From Chalciporus piperatus (taxonomy: Eukaryota; Basidiomycota; Agaricomycetes; Boletales; Boletaceae): a stretch of 33,985 nucleotides of DNA. Position numbers and translations under genes: made by a program. Below the pieces are notes generated by a model. The model made no database searches, was not told the DNA's origin, and saw nothing but the letters and a program-made list of their open reading frames with translations. Location of the stretch: positions 1-33,985 of the forward strand of contig JBBPTG010000255.1 of the NCBI GenBank assembly GCA_038093975.1, in the 5' to 3' direction. This document shows, one piece after another, positions 21,506 to 31,172 of this stretch (positions are counted from its first letter, which is position 1; each line of letters starts with the position of its first letter).

Positions 21506-22783
21506 ATGGCCTCAACGTCCGACGCAGCGCTCAAGGCGGAAATCGCCCGACTTACAGGTATATGTGACGTGCTCATTGTGTACAGGACAGTGTTTGACGA
21601 TGTCTCAGGTGCAATCAACCAGCACAAGTCCTTTCACGCCCAACAACGATATCGACCATACCAAAGATCAACGCAAGTATCCACCTCGACTCGTGATGTG
21701 GTCATCGATGGAGTCACCTTCGAATCCTCTTCTCGCTCTCTCGTTCGCAAGAGTCGTGAGTCTCAATCATCAAATCTCAGCAATGAAGGTGGAATACGAC
21801 CTTGGTTTTCACTTCCGTTTCCGTTTCCAGTACCAAAGCCACCTCAACCACCAGCCAAGGTTCCCTTCAAGCCGAAACCAAAGGTATATTCCCACACACA
21901 ATCACGCCGACCAAGGAATCGCAACATGACCCTCGACAACACTCGGGGAGCCGCACAGTCTGTCCACCCGTCAAATTTGTGCAACGTTTCGATTCTAATT
22001 GGCCGTTTCAGGGGACGCCGAGCTAGCAAACGTATGAAATATCTCAACAAACCATGCCCCCGTTTCACGACAACAGGTGCGTTCCCGATTGCATTCCACC
22101 TATGAGCATTCGTCAACGCAGTCGGCTCGCTTTCATTCCACCGGTGTCTAGGTGCTTGCAGCCGTGGCCTTACTTGTATGTACCAACACGACCCCAACAA
22201 GATTGCGATCTGCTGGAACTTCTTGCACGGCAACTGTCCCAACACCGCCCAGTCTTGCAACCTTTCCCACGACCCTATCCCGGAACGTACACCCCTCTGT
22301 GTTCACTTTGCGAACGGCGGGCGGTGTACTCGGGAGAATTGCCCGTTCCCTCACGTTCGTGTGGGTCAGCGACATGGCGTTTGTCGCGACTTTGCAGTTC
22401 TCGGGTATTGTTCCAAAGGTCTCGATTGTCAGATGCAACATGTTCGGGAGTGTCCAGATTTTGCAGAGAAAGGCACGTGTTCGACAAAAGGGTGCAAACT
22501 TCCGCATGTCATCCGTGCAAATCGTAACCGCAAGCTTCCGGCTCCGGGAAAGACTGGTTCTCCTTCAGCTTCAGAGACCGTGGCTGCTGCTAGTGATGCA
22601 GCTGCGTCCACGTCCGTGTCTGCTTCGTTTGATCATCCCTCAGGCCAGCTTGGAGAAGACTTTATATCTCTCATGTTTAACGAGAGCGAAGATGATGATG
22701 ATGACGACGACGACGATATAGGGGATGACCAAGACAGTGATGAGGAAGAGGGCGAAGGCCCCACCAATGAATCTGTTCCTTGA
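21506..22783 (+). CDS. CCCH zinc-finger RNA-binding protein, ZC3H3 / Red5 type
   Basis: ZC3H3 (Smicl) and fission-yeast Red5 are nuclear CCCH proteins linked to poly(A) tails, mRNA export and exosome-mediated RNA decay. Five exons (21506-21557, 21609-21755, 21831-21957, 22012-22076, 22152-22783) give 340 residues. Before the fingers are a Pro/Lys stretch and NRNMTLDNTR. Five CCCH fingers follow: CPRFTTTGACSRGLTCMYQH, CWNFLHGNC...CNLSH, CVHFANGGRCTRENCPFPH, CRDFAVLGYCSKGLDCQMQH and CPDFAEKGTCSTKGCKLPH. The first finger is split by the intron 22077-22151, which must be removed to restore it. The C-terminus ends in a long Asp/Glu tract encoded by GAT/GAC repeats (about 22690-22760). The finger number and finger order match the ZC3H3 family, and the acidic tail is ordinary for fungal members. 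Confidence 0.88.
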
Positions 22784-22826
22784 TAGTAATTCGTCGTTGC
22801 TTGTTTTTCTTGTTTCCCTTGATCGT

Positions 22827-22832
22827 AATAAA
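22827..22832 (+). terminator. Polyadenylation signal AATAAA of the CCCH gene
   Basis: A perfect AATAAA lies 44 bp downstream of the stop codon at 22781-22783, in a T-rich 3' UTR. Confidence 0.55.
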
Positions 22833-23316
22833 AATGTATCTTCTATGATCTGGTGTCATGCTCAGAGCAGTCTCATCCACTTGATCCGAGATTTTTGCCG
22901 GTACTAGCTAGTGCCAGTGCTAGTGAGGCCTGCACCGAGGCTACAACATTATGCGTCATGCATCATGATCCAGGTATGGTGAGATACCGCACTGGGACAA
23001 GCCTGGTTCATCTTTTCATTTGTTCTCACCTCCAACGCCGGTATTCCGCGTGTTTTTACCAGGTGTTCTATTGAAGATTGCCACCCCATAATATGTCTAC
23101 AAGTTCTATACATGCTGCTACTGGGTATAGCCTAGACCCGGCGGCGTGGGGCTTGCACTGGCAAGGTCCGTATCTGTTGAGATTGCGGTGCTCATTATTC
23201 TGATCGAAGCTCAGGCTGAACCTCACACTGACCTCACTGCCTCGGCCCTCGTGGCTGCAACGTAACTACAAAGTTGATACAGCAACATCACCTTAGTCGC
23301 CCTGGGACCGTGGCAC

Positions 23317-23358
23317 CATAGGGTAATCACTGCCAGCGACGATCACATCGCTCTGTGA
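23317..23358 (+). pseudogene. WD40-like peptide remnant just upstream of the HET gene start
   Basis: The frame reads HRVITASDDHIAL and then a stop. This is the d-a strand pattern of WD40 repeats in this protein family, but it is out of frame with the downstream gene. It could be a lost N-terminal repeat or an unrecognised upstream exon. Confidence 0.4.
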
Positions 23359-23386
23359 CTGTTTGGACTGTGGGGATCCTCGGTCG

Positions 23387-26300
23387 ATGACTAGTACGTA
23401 CCCAGCCAGCTAGATGAGGCCGACTCAACAAGTCTACTAACCCGTTCTTCACCAAGATCCTGGAGCTAAACCGATTAGAGGTGGTAGTAGCGCAATATGG
23501 TCGCTTGCATTCTTGGAGGAAGGGAGACATATGGTAGGCGGTGGCAGCAATAACAGAATTCAACGCTGGCAAGTCGAAGACTGCCGCGAGGTAGGGGAGG
23601 CAATGGAGATGGACGACTGGGTAAATGGGGTGGCGGTATCAGAGAACGGACGTTGGATCGTTTGTGGGACAAGGGACGGGGCAGCAACCGTCTGGGATGT
23701 GAACACGCACAAGAGGGTAGTGCAGGTGAAGGGCCACGCGCTAGGTGTTGGCACGGTGGACATTTCCCCAGACTCAACAAGATTTGCCACAGGCTGTGGT
23801 GAAGGGACCGTTACCATCTGGCACATCTCGACCGGACAGCGGCTCGTCGGGCCAATGAAACATCTTGATTCGATTGCAAGCGTCAATTTCTCGCCAGATG
23901 GGGCTCACCTCGCCATCACCGTCTTTGACCATTCGATCCACGTACGGAATAGTAACAACGGGGACCTGTTCATCGTCATCCCGGTCACGATCAGATCATA
24001 CTTCCATCTCAATACCAACCCCCTTGCCTGGTCGAGCGACGGCAAGCAAATCTTCGCTATTTCTGACGGGAAAATCAGGAATATGGAGGTGTCCACCGGA
24101 TCTTTGCTAGATGAATGGCCGATTCACAGTAGCAGCATCCCTGCGTCTATCGCTCTAGCACGTACCGGGAAGTTCATCGTAGCCTGTGCGGCTCGATCAG
24201 TCACATTCTGGGACGTCGACACGCACATCCAGATGGGCCCTGTCATCAACCATAGTGCCTCACCCGTAGCGGGGATCGCCCTCTCACCAAATGCCGACTA
24301 CCTTGCTAGTGGTTCAAATGACGGGGAGATTATCGTTTCCAGTCTTCGAAATATCCTTCCCCGGTCCTACTATGTCACTCCTTCTCTATCGGAGGGACCT
24401 CCTGCCAAGACGACTATGAAAAAGCGCGTTGTCGAGGACAGCACGGGGCTCCAAGATGAACAGACCACACTGCCTCAGCTCATCGAACGAAGCAAGGAGC
24501 GAGCAGAACAGGGTCTATGGGAGGCTGCTTTGCATGACGCAAATCATGTATGACCTTACTTCCTCCTGCATCGCGCCTGCACTCACTGTCAGTATTGAAT
24601 TCTCAGGCGATCACCCTAGACCCTTCCTGCCCCTGGGGCTACGAAAGGAGATACAAAGCATTGCATTGTCTACAGAGATACGACGAAGCATCTCGCGCGA
24701 TCGGCGCTATGATCTTGCAGATGGAGAACTCTCCTAATCCGGACATACGCAGTAGGTCTCTTCGTCGTTTCACCCGACGCGGTATTGATGACATCCAGAA
24801 CTGCGCAAGAACTACGTGAGCCCGTTTGAGAAGATAAAGGCCCTGAACAAATCTATTCACGAGACCATCAACAAATGCCCACTCGTAGCCATCGATATCA
24901 AAACTGGGTACCTCTGTGACCGACAAAAACGAATTCGCATCTTTCTATCGGAACCAATCGTCCTAGAACAACTCTCATCCATTACCACGACACTGGGTGC
25001 GGAGCGTATCCCACCGCTGGTCCAGATTTACTTCCAATATGTCATGTTCTCCCACGTCTGGGAGGGGGAGGAACCATCGTATCATGACCTCTTGAACAAA
25101 TCAGTCTGGGACCTCGACTCCACCCCGCTTAACGACAAGTTACGCAAATTCTGCGAACTTGTTCGCGAGGCTGGTTATCGCTGGGCTTGGAGCGACACAT
25201 GCTGCATCGACAAGGGCACCAGCGCTATATTGAACCAATCTCTCACTTCCATGTACAAGTGGTACGAAGATTCCGTGCTCACCCTCGTTTTCCTTGCGAG
25301 CGTAGCGTCACCGTCGAAGCCCGGCGATCTCGTTGATAGCTCGTGGATGACACGAGCCTGGACCCTTCAAGAACTCCTCGCGCCAAGGGTCATTCGTTTT
25401 TACGATCGGACGTGGAAACCGTATCTCAACGACCCCCGCACCAACCACAAAGAATCCCCCATCATCATCCAGGAACTTGCGTATGCAATTCACGTCGCTC
25501 TCGAATCCATCATCGCCTTTCGTCCGAGTGATCTCGGGGTCCGCGAGAAACTCCGTTTAGCATCGACGCGCAATGCGACGGTGGAGGAAGATGTCGCGTA
25601 TGCCTTGATCGGCATATTCGAAAGCGACATCAAACCAAACTACGGGGAAAGAGAGGCTGCCACTGGCCACCTTTTGGAAGAGATTGTGGCTCGTTCCGGG
25701 GAAGTTACTGTGCTTGCTTGGACTGGGAAGTCATCGGCCTTCAACAGCTGCCTACCTGCCACTATGGCGGTCTATAACCAATCCCCTTATCCTCCACCGA
25801 CCATCGAAGAAAGCGAAATGGAAATGTATGTCGCAGAGCTACGAAGCACATTACCGCAGCAAGAGGCCGAGAACATCTACGATCGCATCGTGCATCTGCC
25901 ACCTGCCCGCTTCGCCAATCGTCGTCTGCACCTCCCATGCATCACGTTCCGTGTACGAAGCCTCTCCGTCTCCGTACGAGAGTCAGGCGGAGAGTACGTC
26001 TATCAAGCCAAAACGATGATCTTAGGCGATGTGGAAATCAAAACCACGAACCGGCTCCCGCTGGCAGAGCCACGCAAACTGCTGCTCGTACATCCATGGA
26101 TTCGTGATCTCTTGGCTCACGCGCACGCACTCGATAGCTGGGAGGATTATTCGGACGCTGGGTCCGATTACCACACGGCACCTTCTTCGCCCTCGAGCGC
26201 TGAACCTTTCCTGCCATACGATAATTACTCTCGAGCATTGCACTTGATCGTTCGCCTCCGCCGGCCGTTCAGTGCGCTCTTGCTCGAACATACGTCTCAT

Positions 26301-26402
26301 CACGAGTACAGGAGAATTGCCGCTGAACATGACATCGTGACCCAAGTACGCAACATTGCCTCGTCAAAGGACATCAGGTCCAATGTGTTGGAGATATTAT
26401 AA
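23387..26402 (+). CDS. WD40-TPR-HET protein, putative heterokaryon-incompatibility / non-self-recognition factor
   Basis: HET domains trigger cell death in fungal vegetative incompatibility, and WD40 repeats often supply the recognition surface. Exons 23387-23393, 23457-24547, 24607-24751 and 24799-26402 give 948 residues. Residues about 10-310 are degenerate WD40 repeats (FLEEGRHMVGGGSNNRIQRW, NGRWIVCGTRDGAATVWDV, SPNADYLASGSNDGEIIV). A helical hairpin resembling TPR follows (LIERSKERAEQGLWEAALHD, AITLDPSCPWGYERRYKALH) at about 335-410. The HET domain begins near 497 (MFSHVWEGEEPSY), with WSDTCCIDKG, MYKWYEDSVLTLVFL and WMTRAWTLQELLAPRVIRFY. A long C-terminal region resembles that of agaric HET proteins. 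No P-loop NTPase is visible, unlike the HET-NACHT-WD40 proteins of Podospora. The first exon is only 7 nt. Its intron has GTACGT and a perfect TACTAAC, but the start is still my least certain point. Confidence 0.85.
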
Positions 26403-26698
26403 CCGCACTGCTTTCGGAGTGCGTCATTCTCAGCGAGCGCTCGACGAACCACAATGCATGTTATGCCAGAAACCATGTCCAGTTGGATCAAGTGTGGAAG
26501 AAAAAAATGAGTATACCGGCATGAAGACTCGGATGGAAGTAGTTAAGAGCACGCAAACCAACTATCACGAAGTGAACACTGCCTACTCCCATTGATGATA
26601 TGCTGACTCGCCCTCATCTATGTCTCGCAGAGATCCAATTCGGGGAGGTGACACTGAGAGAATGTTGATTGGTTGCAATACAGATCATGGCTAAGAAG
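26403..26698. other. Convergent intergenic spacer, 296 bp
   Basis: The spacer lies between the HET stop and the ARID stop. Its first ~55 bp recur after the broken HET copy at about 31118-31172, so the duplicated unit included this 3' flank. Confidence 0.6.
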
Positions 26699-28312
26699 TC
26701 AGCTGGGTTGGTTGAGTTGAGAATGGGGCTGTGGTGGGCGGCTAGGTTTGTGGCTGTAGGTTGCGCGAGAGAGGGGCTCCCCCATTATACTATACCTGGA
26801 CGGGGTACTGAACGCGAGGGAGGCTGCCTTGATCGCTGCGTTTAGCTTCACAATTTGCATCTGCATGTCCCGTAAAGTCATCATTTTGATGATGTACTGT
26901 GGTGAAGAAGTTGAGACAAGCTGCTGTTGCCTCGCCACTGTCATGACCTAAGAGAAAGAGCCAGAAAGTGAGTATACGGAACACGAAGGTACAAAAAGAT
27001 TTACGATGGGGATGTATTTCCGGATCAATTCTTCGTTTTTGAAAACTGCGAAATACATGGGCAGTTTGTCGTCGAGGTCTGACGACATCTTGAACACTTG
27101 TTCAAGAAGTTGGTTGTACTCCAGTCGTTGTTCATCCGGGATTTGTTGAGAGGGCATGCCATCGAGACCTGCAAAAGAGTGAATAGCGGCCATGAAAGTG
27201 CCAAACGGGTTCACTACGTTTCAGGAAATGACGTTTCAGAGTGGGGATCGTCATATCAGGGTGCTGAATTTGATCATGCGTTGGTGGCTTAGGAAGTGCG
27301 ACTCCGGCATCTCCGCCCAGTGGCAAAGAAGCGCTCAGTAGCTTTGGCCCAGCCGCGGGCATCATGCCCACCGCGCTCGGTCCCGTAGGCCGGAAGGGTC
27401 GCTGAATGTCGGGTTGCATTCCCATTGGCACCTGCCCGTGCACATTGGGCGTCTGACCCTGACCATTCGCAACATTTTGCTGTTCCTGCTCCTGGTTCCG
27501 CTTCGCATAAAGCTGAGCTTGATGTTGCTGGTAAAGTTTGAGGAGCTTAGCACGGTGACGGTCCACAAAGTTGATGAGTTGTTCGGAAACGTGTTGGGCA
27601 CGCATGTCAGGGACACTTGTTTGTGCGTACCGCACGGTTGCGGCAACAAGTTGTGCACTGGTCATGCGGGGGGAATTCGGGGTAACCTCTGACGGATTTC
27701 CCGCCATGCCAGGTGTCACGGCATTGCCAGGGGTGAGAGGGTTCATGGGTTGCATGTGGGGTGACGCCGTTTTGGTACGAGTTCCGACGATTAGAACGTA
27801 GGCGTGCTCGAACTCCTGAAGATACTCCTCGTGAGCACGCTGAAGGTGTTGGGCGATTCCTGGCCCGCAACGGGCTGGCTTAGTGTCAGTTACGCGAAAC
27901 TGTATGAAACCCAATCGACCTCCGATGATAGACCACATATTCCGTCGCGACACCTAGTGCATAAGTTAGACTCGAGCCTCCTTACAACTCTGCTTTCCAA
28001 GCGACTCACTGATTGGGCACCGCCCTCACGCATCACATGAACATGCAACTGATATAATTCGACCGTCTGATTATCCGGTAGCGAGACACGGAGGACCGGG
28101 TTGCTTTGTTGGCTTCGACAGAACTGCGCATAGATCGATTCAAACCGCTGCTTGTCCAGCCGAATTTGATTAGGAGCCTTCCGTCCGCCTGATGTTGGCG
28201 TTCGCTTGGTGGACCTGCATGGATCGGGCTGAGCATTAGTGATTGAACTAGCAATTCAGTGTTATGCCCAAGCTTACCTGATCTCTTCATTCTTTCCAGA
28301 GGGATAAATCAT
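26699..28312 (-). CDS. ARID/BRIGHT DNA-binding protein (possibly the C-terminal half of a kinase-ARID gene)
   Basis: ARID proteins bind DNA, often AT-rich, and serve chromatin remodellers such as SWI/SNF. Exons on the minus strand are 28312-28278 (extendable to 28393), 28214-28010, 27953-27218, 27168-27005 and 26947-26699. They give 462 residues if translation starts at the ATG at 28312. The ARID lies near residues 25-130: LDKQRFESIYAQFCRSQQ, VELYQLHVHVMREGGAQSV, SRRNMWSIIGGRLGFIQF, GPGIAQHLQRAHEEYLQEFE. A Gln/Pro-rich middle follows, and a helical C-terminal region (YNQLLEQVFKMSSDLDDKL, FKNEELIRKYIPIV) matches agaric ARID proteins. The long Gln-rich N-terminus usual in those proteins is missing. 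The frame is open upstream of 28312 to a good 3' splice site at 28394, so the exon may belong to the kinase gene next to it. Confidence 0.78.
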
Positions 28313-28438
28313 TGAATATTCTTCCCCTCGCACATCTCCTGAAGTGTGAGCCTCAGTGCCGATGGAGGGAGTGGTATCATCGTCCGTCCGACCCTGGTGG
28401 AGGATAAGAATCAGTGATGGCTGGCGTGCCTCGCAAAA

Positions 28439-29918
28439 TCAATACGGCGAGACCTGTTTCGCTATAGACTGATTGACGTTTGGCCCACTGGGGTCAGCAG
28501 AATCCGTAGCTGGGGAAACGGCAGCTGCTGAAACACTAATCGAAGAAGATAGTCCTGACACGGACATGAACATGTCAGAAAGAGTTTGTGAGTGTGGACG
28601 ATCATTTAAGAATCGTTGAATGGAGAACACTAGGCCCCCCGCCTCGGGGCGCCCGTCAATTGGTGCCCAACAAATATTAATAAAATCCCAGAAGCAATCT
28701 TCAATAGGATCGTCTCCCGGTCGCGTGGGCTTGAGACCTTGGTACAAAAATATGACAATTGCATTGTCTTCACGCACTTCAGACCAAGGATGCTTGCCAG
28801 AGAACACCTGAAAAAAACAAAAGACAAAATTCGAGCCGAACACCAAAGTATGTATGACATAAGAACTTGCCTGGAAAGCAACGTTACCGAATGAGTATAT
28901 GTCACTCTTGATTGTCAATTCGTGGTCTGAATCACCACTAATTTGCTCTGGAGCGATCCATCGTAGAGCTCCTGGCCGTGTCGTGGACCGCTGCAGGCAA
29001 GCCAACATTTCCGGTATCTCCCCGACGACGGACGCAAAACCAAAATCAGCCAGGCGAGCGGTGTAATCTGCATCGATGAGAATGTTATTCTGCATCACAT
29101 TGAGTCCATGGTAAACAAAAATGCTGCACATTGAACGCACGGGATTGAGGTCACCGTGGGTAATCGGGTGGGGGGTGCCCGAGATGGTAAATGAATGTAC
29201 TGTAGTCAAGATCTTTGAATATGGAGTGAAAAAGAAGACCAAGATGAAGCACGTACAGTGTTCTAGTCCGCGGGCAATGTCCAGTAACTATCAAGATTGG
29301 TCAGTTCAGCGGGGGGGATTTTTCACATTGAGGGCATAATCTACCAAAGATAACTCACCAATCGTAGCCGATGTACGATGTTGAGATCATTACCATGCTT
29401 CTTCAAAAGATTTCCCAAGGTCCCGTTCGGCATCCATAGAGATACTAACGACATAGCACCATGCATTCCATACCCGTACGCAATGCCCAAGAACGGAAGA
29501 ATGTTCTTGTGGTTTAGTCGCCGCCATATCTCTAGCTCTCGATGGAGCATCTGAAAAACAGCCTAATTGAACAACGATCGTGAGCGAGACAGGCATGAAC
29601 TATTACTCGAGAGGGTTTGTCGATTTTATCCCCGTCATCGAATGTAAAACGCAAAGCCTTGACCGCGACCTATGGAAAAAGTGCAAGTAGGCGCGATGAA
29701 CGAAGGGAGTGAAAGCTGAGCAAACCTTCTTGACACCTGAACTGCTATTGTAATCGCACATGTAAACATCACCGAAAGCTCCTCCCTCCAAGTACTGGTC
29801 GGAGAGTTTGACGAGATCGCGTGTCAGATCATGCAGAGGGTGCAGCGGAGTGCTGTAAGTGAGTCAACAGACGATTGGTTGCACTCTTGGAACGAGCGAC
29901 ATACTGGGCATAGTCCAT
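28439..29918 (-). CDS. Tyrosine-kinase-like (TKL) protein kinase
   Basis: This kinase belongs to the TKL-type group that is expanded in agaric genomes. Exons on the minus strand are 29918-29905, 29852-29726, 29669-29607, 29550-29359, 29287-29257, 29199-29141, 29089-28871 and 28807-28439. All junctions keep phase, for 357 residues. Motifs are the glycine loop GGAFGDV (28-34), VAVK with the catalytic Lys at 51, HGDLNPNN with the catalytic Asp at 159, DFG at 177-179 and APE at 208-210, then SDIYSFGNVAFQ. The catalytic loop has Gly for the usual Arg and lacks the usual Lys after Asp, but Asp and the metal-binding Asn remain. The first exon is 14 nt (MDYA + CA). Intron 28808-28870 begins with GC rather than GT. 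Splicing CAG at 28454 to 28393 instead of reading VSPY-stop would fuse the kinase to the ARID protein. Confidence 0.82.
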
Positions 29919-30344
29919 TTGAACCGTGTAGCTTCTATGATCGATTTCAACACGTTATCCCCAGGATGGAGCCTATATAGGTCTGTGGGGTTGAACGTCG
30001 AGGATAGGTGAATATTAGGTGGTCGCCGGGTCAAGCACAGGAAGTCACCACGAGGCAACCACACGGTCCCTAAGATAGATGCATTCAGCGTCTAAGATAC
30101 GTCGTGGGAGCCGCTGAGACGGTCTGGGGGCCAGCTCTCCCATAACAGTTCCTCGGCCGTGTGATTGAAGTCTGAGCCCTGGGCATGATAACTGACAAAC
30201 CAATAACACCTTCTTAATTGTTGAGCCTTGTTGGCACCCCCAACGACATGCTGTTGATAAATAGACTGCGGTCAGCGAAAGGTACGTGCCCCGGTCGTGG
30301 TCCAGGAAAGCGAGAGTGCCAGCACGAATGCGTACTGCGGTAAT
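29919..30344. other. Upstream region of the kinase, 426 bp
   Basis: The region holds the kinase promoter on the minus strand and the left border of the HET remnant. One minus-strand frame is open at about 29905-30064 (DLYRLHPGDNVLKSIIEATR) but has no ATG and does not splice in phase to the kinase. I leave it unassigned. Confidence 0.35.
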
Positions 30345-31172
30345 CCACGAAGATAAAGTCGAGATGGTGAAAATGGCGGCTGGTAACGAACCACGAATAG
30401 CAGTCTTCTTACCTGATGGAGAGCACATCGTGAGCGGAGGCAAGGATGGTCATGGTATGGTTTTGCGACAAGTGGAGCACATGCGAAACCGAGGCACAAC
30501 CATAAGGTCCGGGAGTCGCGCCCACTGGCAGTGTTAAACGTAGCCACTGGATCGTGAGCAGAATGGAGAACGGGATGCCAACGGTTTGGGATAACGACTG
30601 TCTTCATCCGACTCTTGAAGCACCCGCAAAACGGTCGATGTCTCCTCGGATTCGAAGATGGTTGTAACTTGTTACAGTATCGGATGGACAGCGCGCATCC
30701 AGTGCCGCCTGCCCACTTCGCCAATTGTCGTCCGCGTCTCCCAATGACACCATGCATCACGTTCCGTGTAAGAACACTCTCCGTCTCCGTACGAACATCT
30801 ATCAAGCCAAGACGACATTGGCGATGGTCTGAGGCGACGTGGTAATCAAAACCACGGACCGACGCAAACTGCTGCTCGTACATCCATGGATTCGTGATCT
30901 CTTGGCTCGCACACCTTCGCACGCACTAGCCGAGAGCGGGGAGGATTATTCGGACGCTGGGTCCGATTACCACATGGCATCTTCTTCGCCCCGTGCCGTA
31001 TAACTCAGATTCTCGAGCATTGCACTTGACCCGGGTTCACCTCCGCCCGGGCCGGCCGTTCAGTGCGCTCTTGCTCGAACATCAGGACCGATGTGTTGAA
31101 AAAAAATTGTAATCGCGCTGCTTCCGGAGTGCGCCGTGCTGAGCGAGCGCTCGATCGCCGACGAACCACAAT
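30345..31172 (+). pseudogene. Decayed, internally deleted copy of the WD40-HET gene
   Basis: The left part (30345-30600) still reads WD40 pieces (IAVFLPDGEHIVSGGKDGHG, then RHWIVSRMENGMPTVWDND) in shifted frames. The right part (about 30690-31172) is a near copy of the HET gene's C-terminus. For example, 30862-30908 is identical to 26072-26118 over 47 bp. Frameshifts, internal stops and deletions break it, and about 85 bp corresponding to 26292-26376 is gone. The match continues past the HET stop codon into the 3' flank (26403-26455 versus 31118-31172). The copy therefore arose at DNA level and not by retrotransposition. The TPR and most of the HET domain are deleted, so no function remains. 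Confidence 0.87.

Larger units (their letters stand above)
22784..23386. other. Intergenic region, 603 bp, boundary between core and accessory parts
   Basis: An AATAAA signal at 22827-22832, 44 bp after the CCCH stop, is a likely polyadenylation signal. The rest shows no gene, except a short WD40-like peptide at 23317-23358 that ends at a stop (reported separately). The GTGCCAGTGCTAGTG run near 22910 is a minor low-complexity patch. Confidence 0.5.

Noticed and set aside
29905..30064. Minus-strand frame DLYRLHPGDNVLKSIIEATR as the first kinase exon
   Set aside because: It has no ATG and joins the second kinase exon out of phase. The ATG at 29918 in the neighbouring frame joins in phase.
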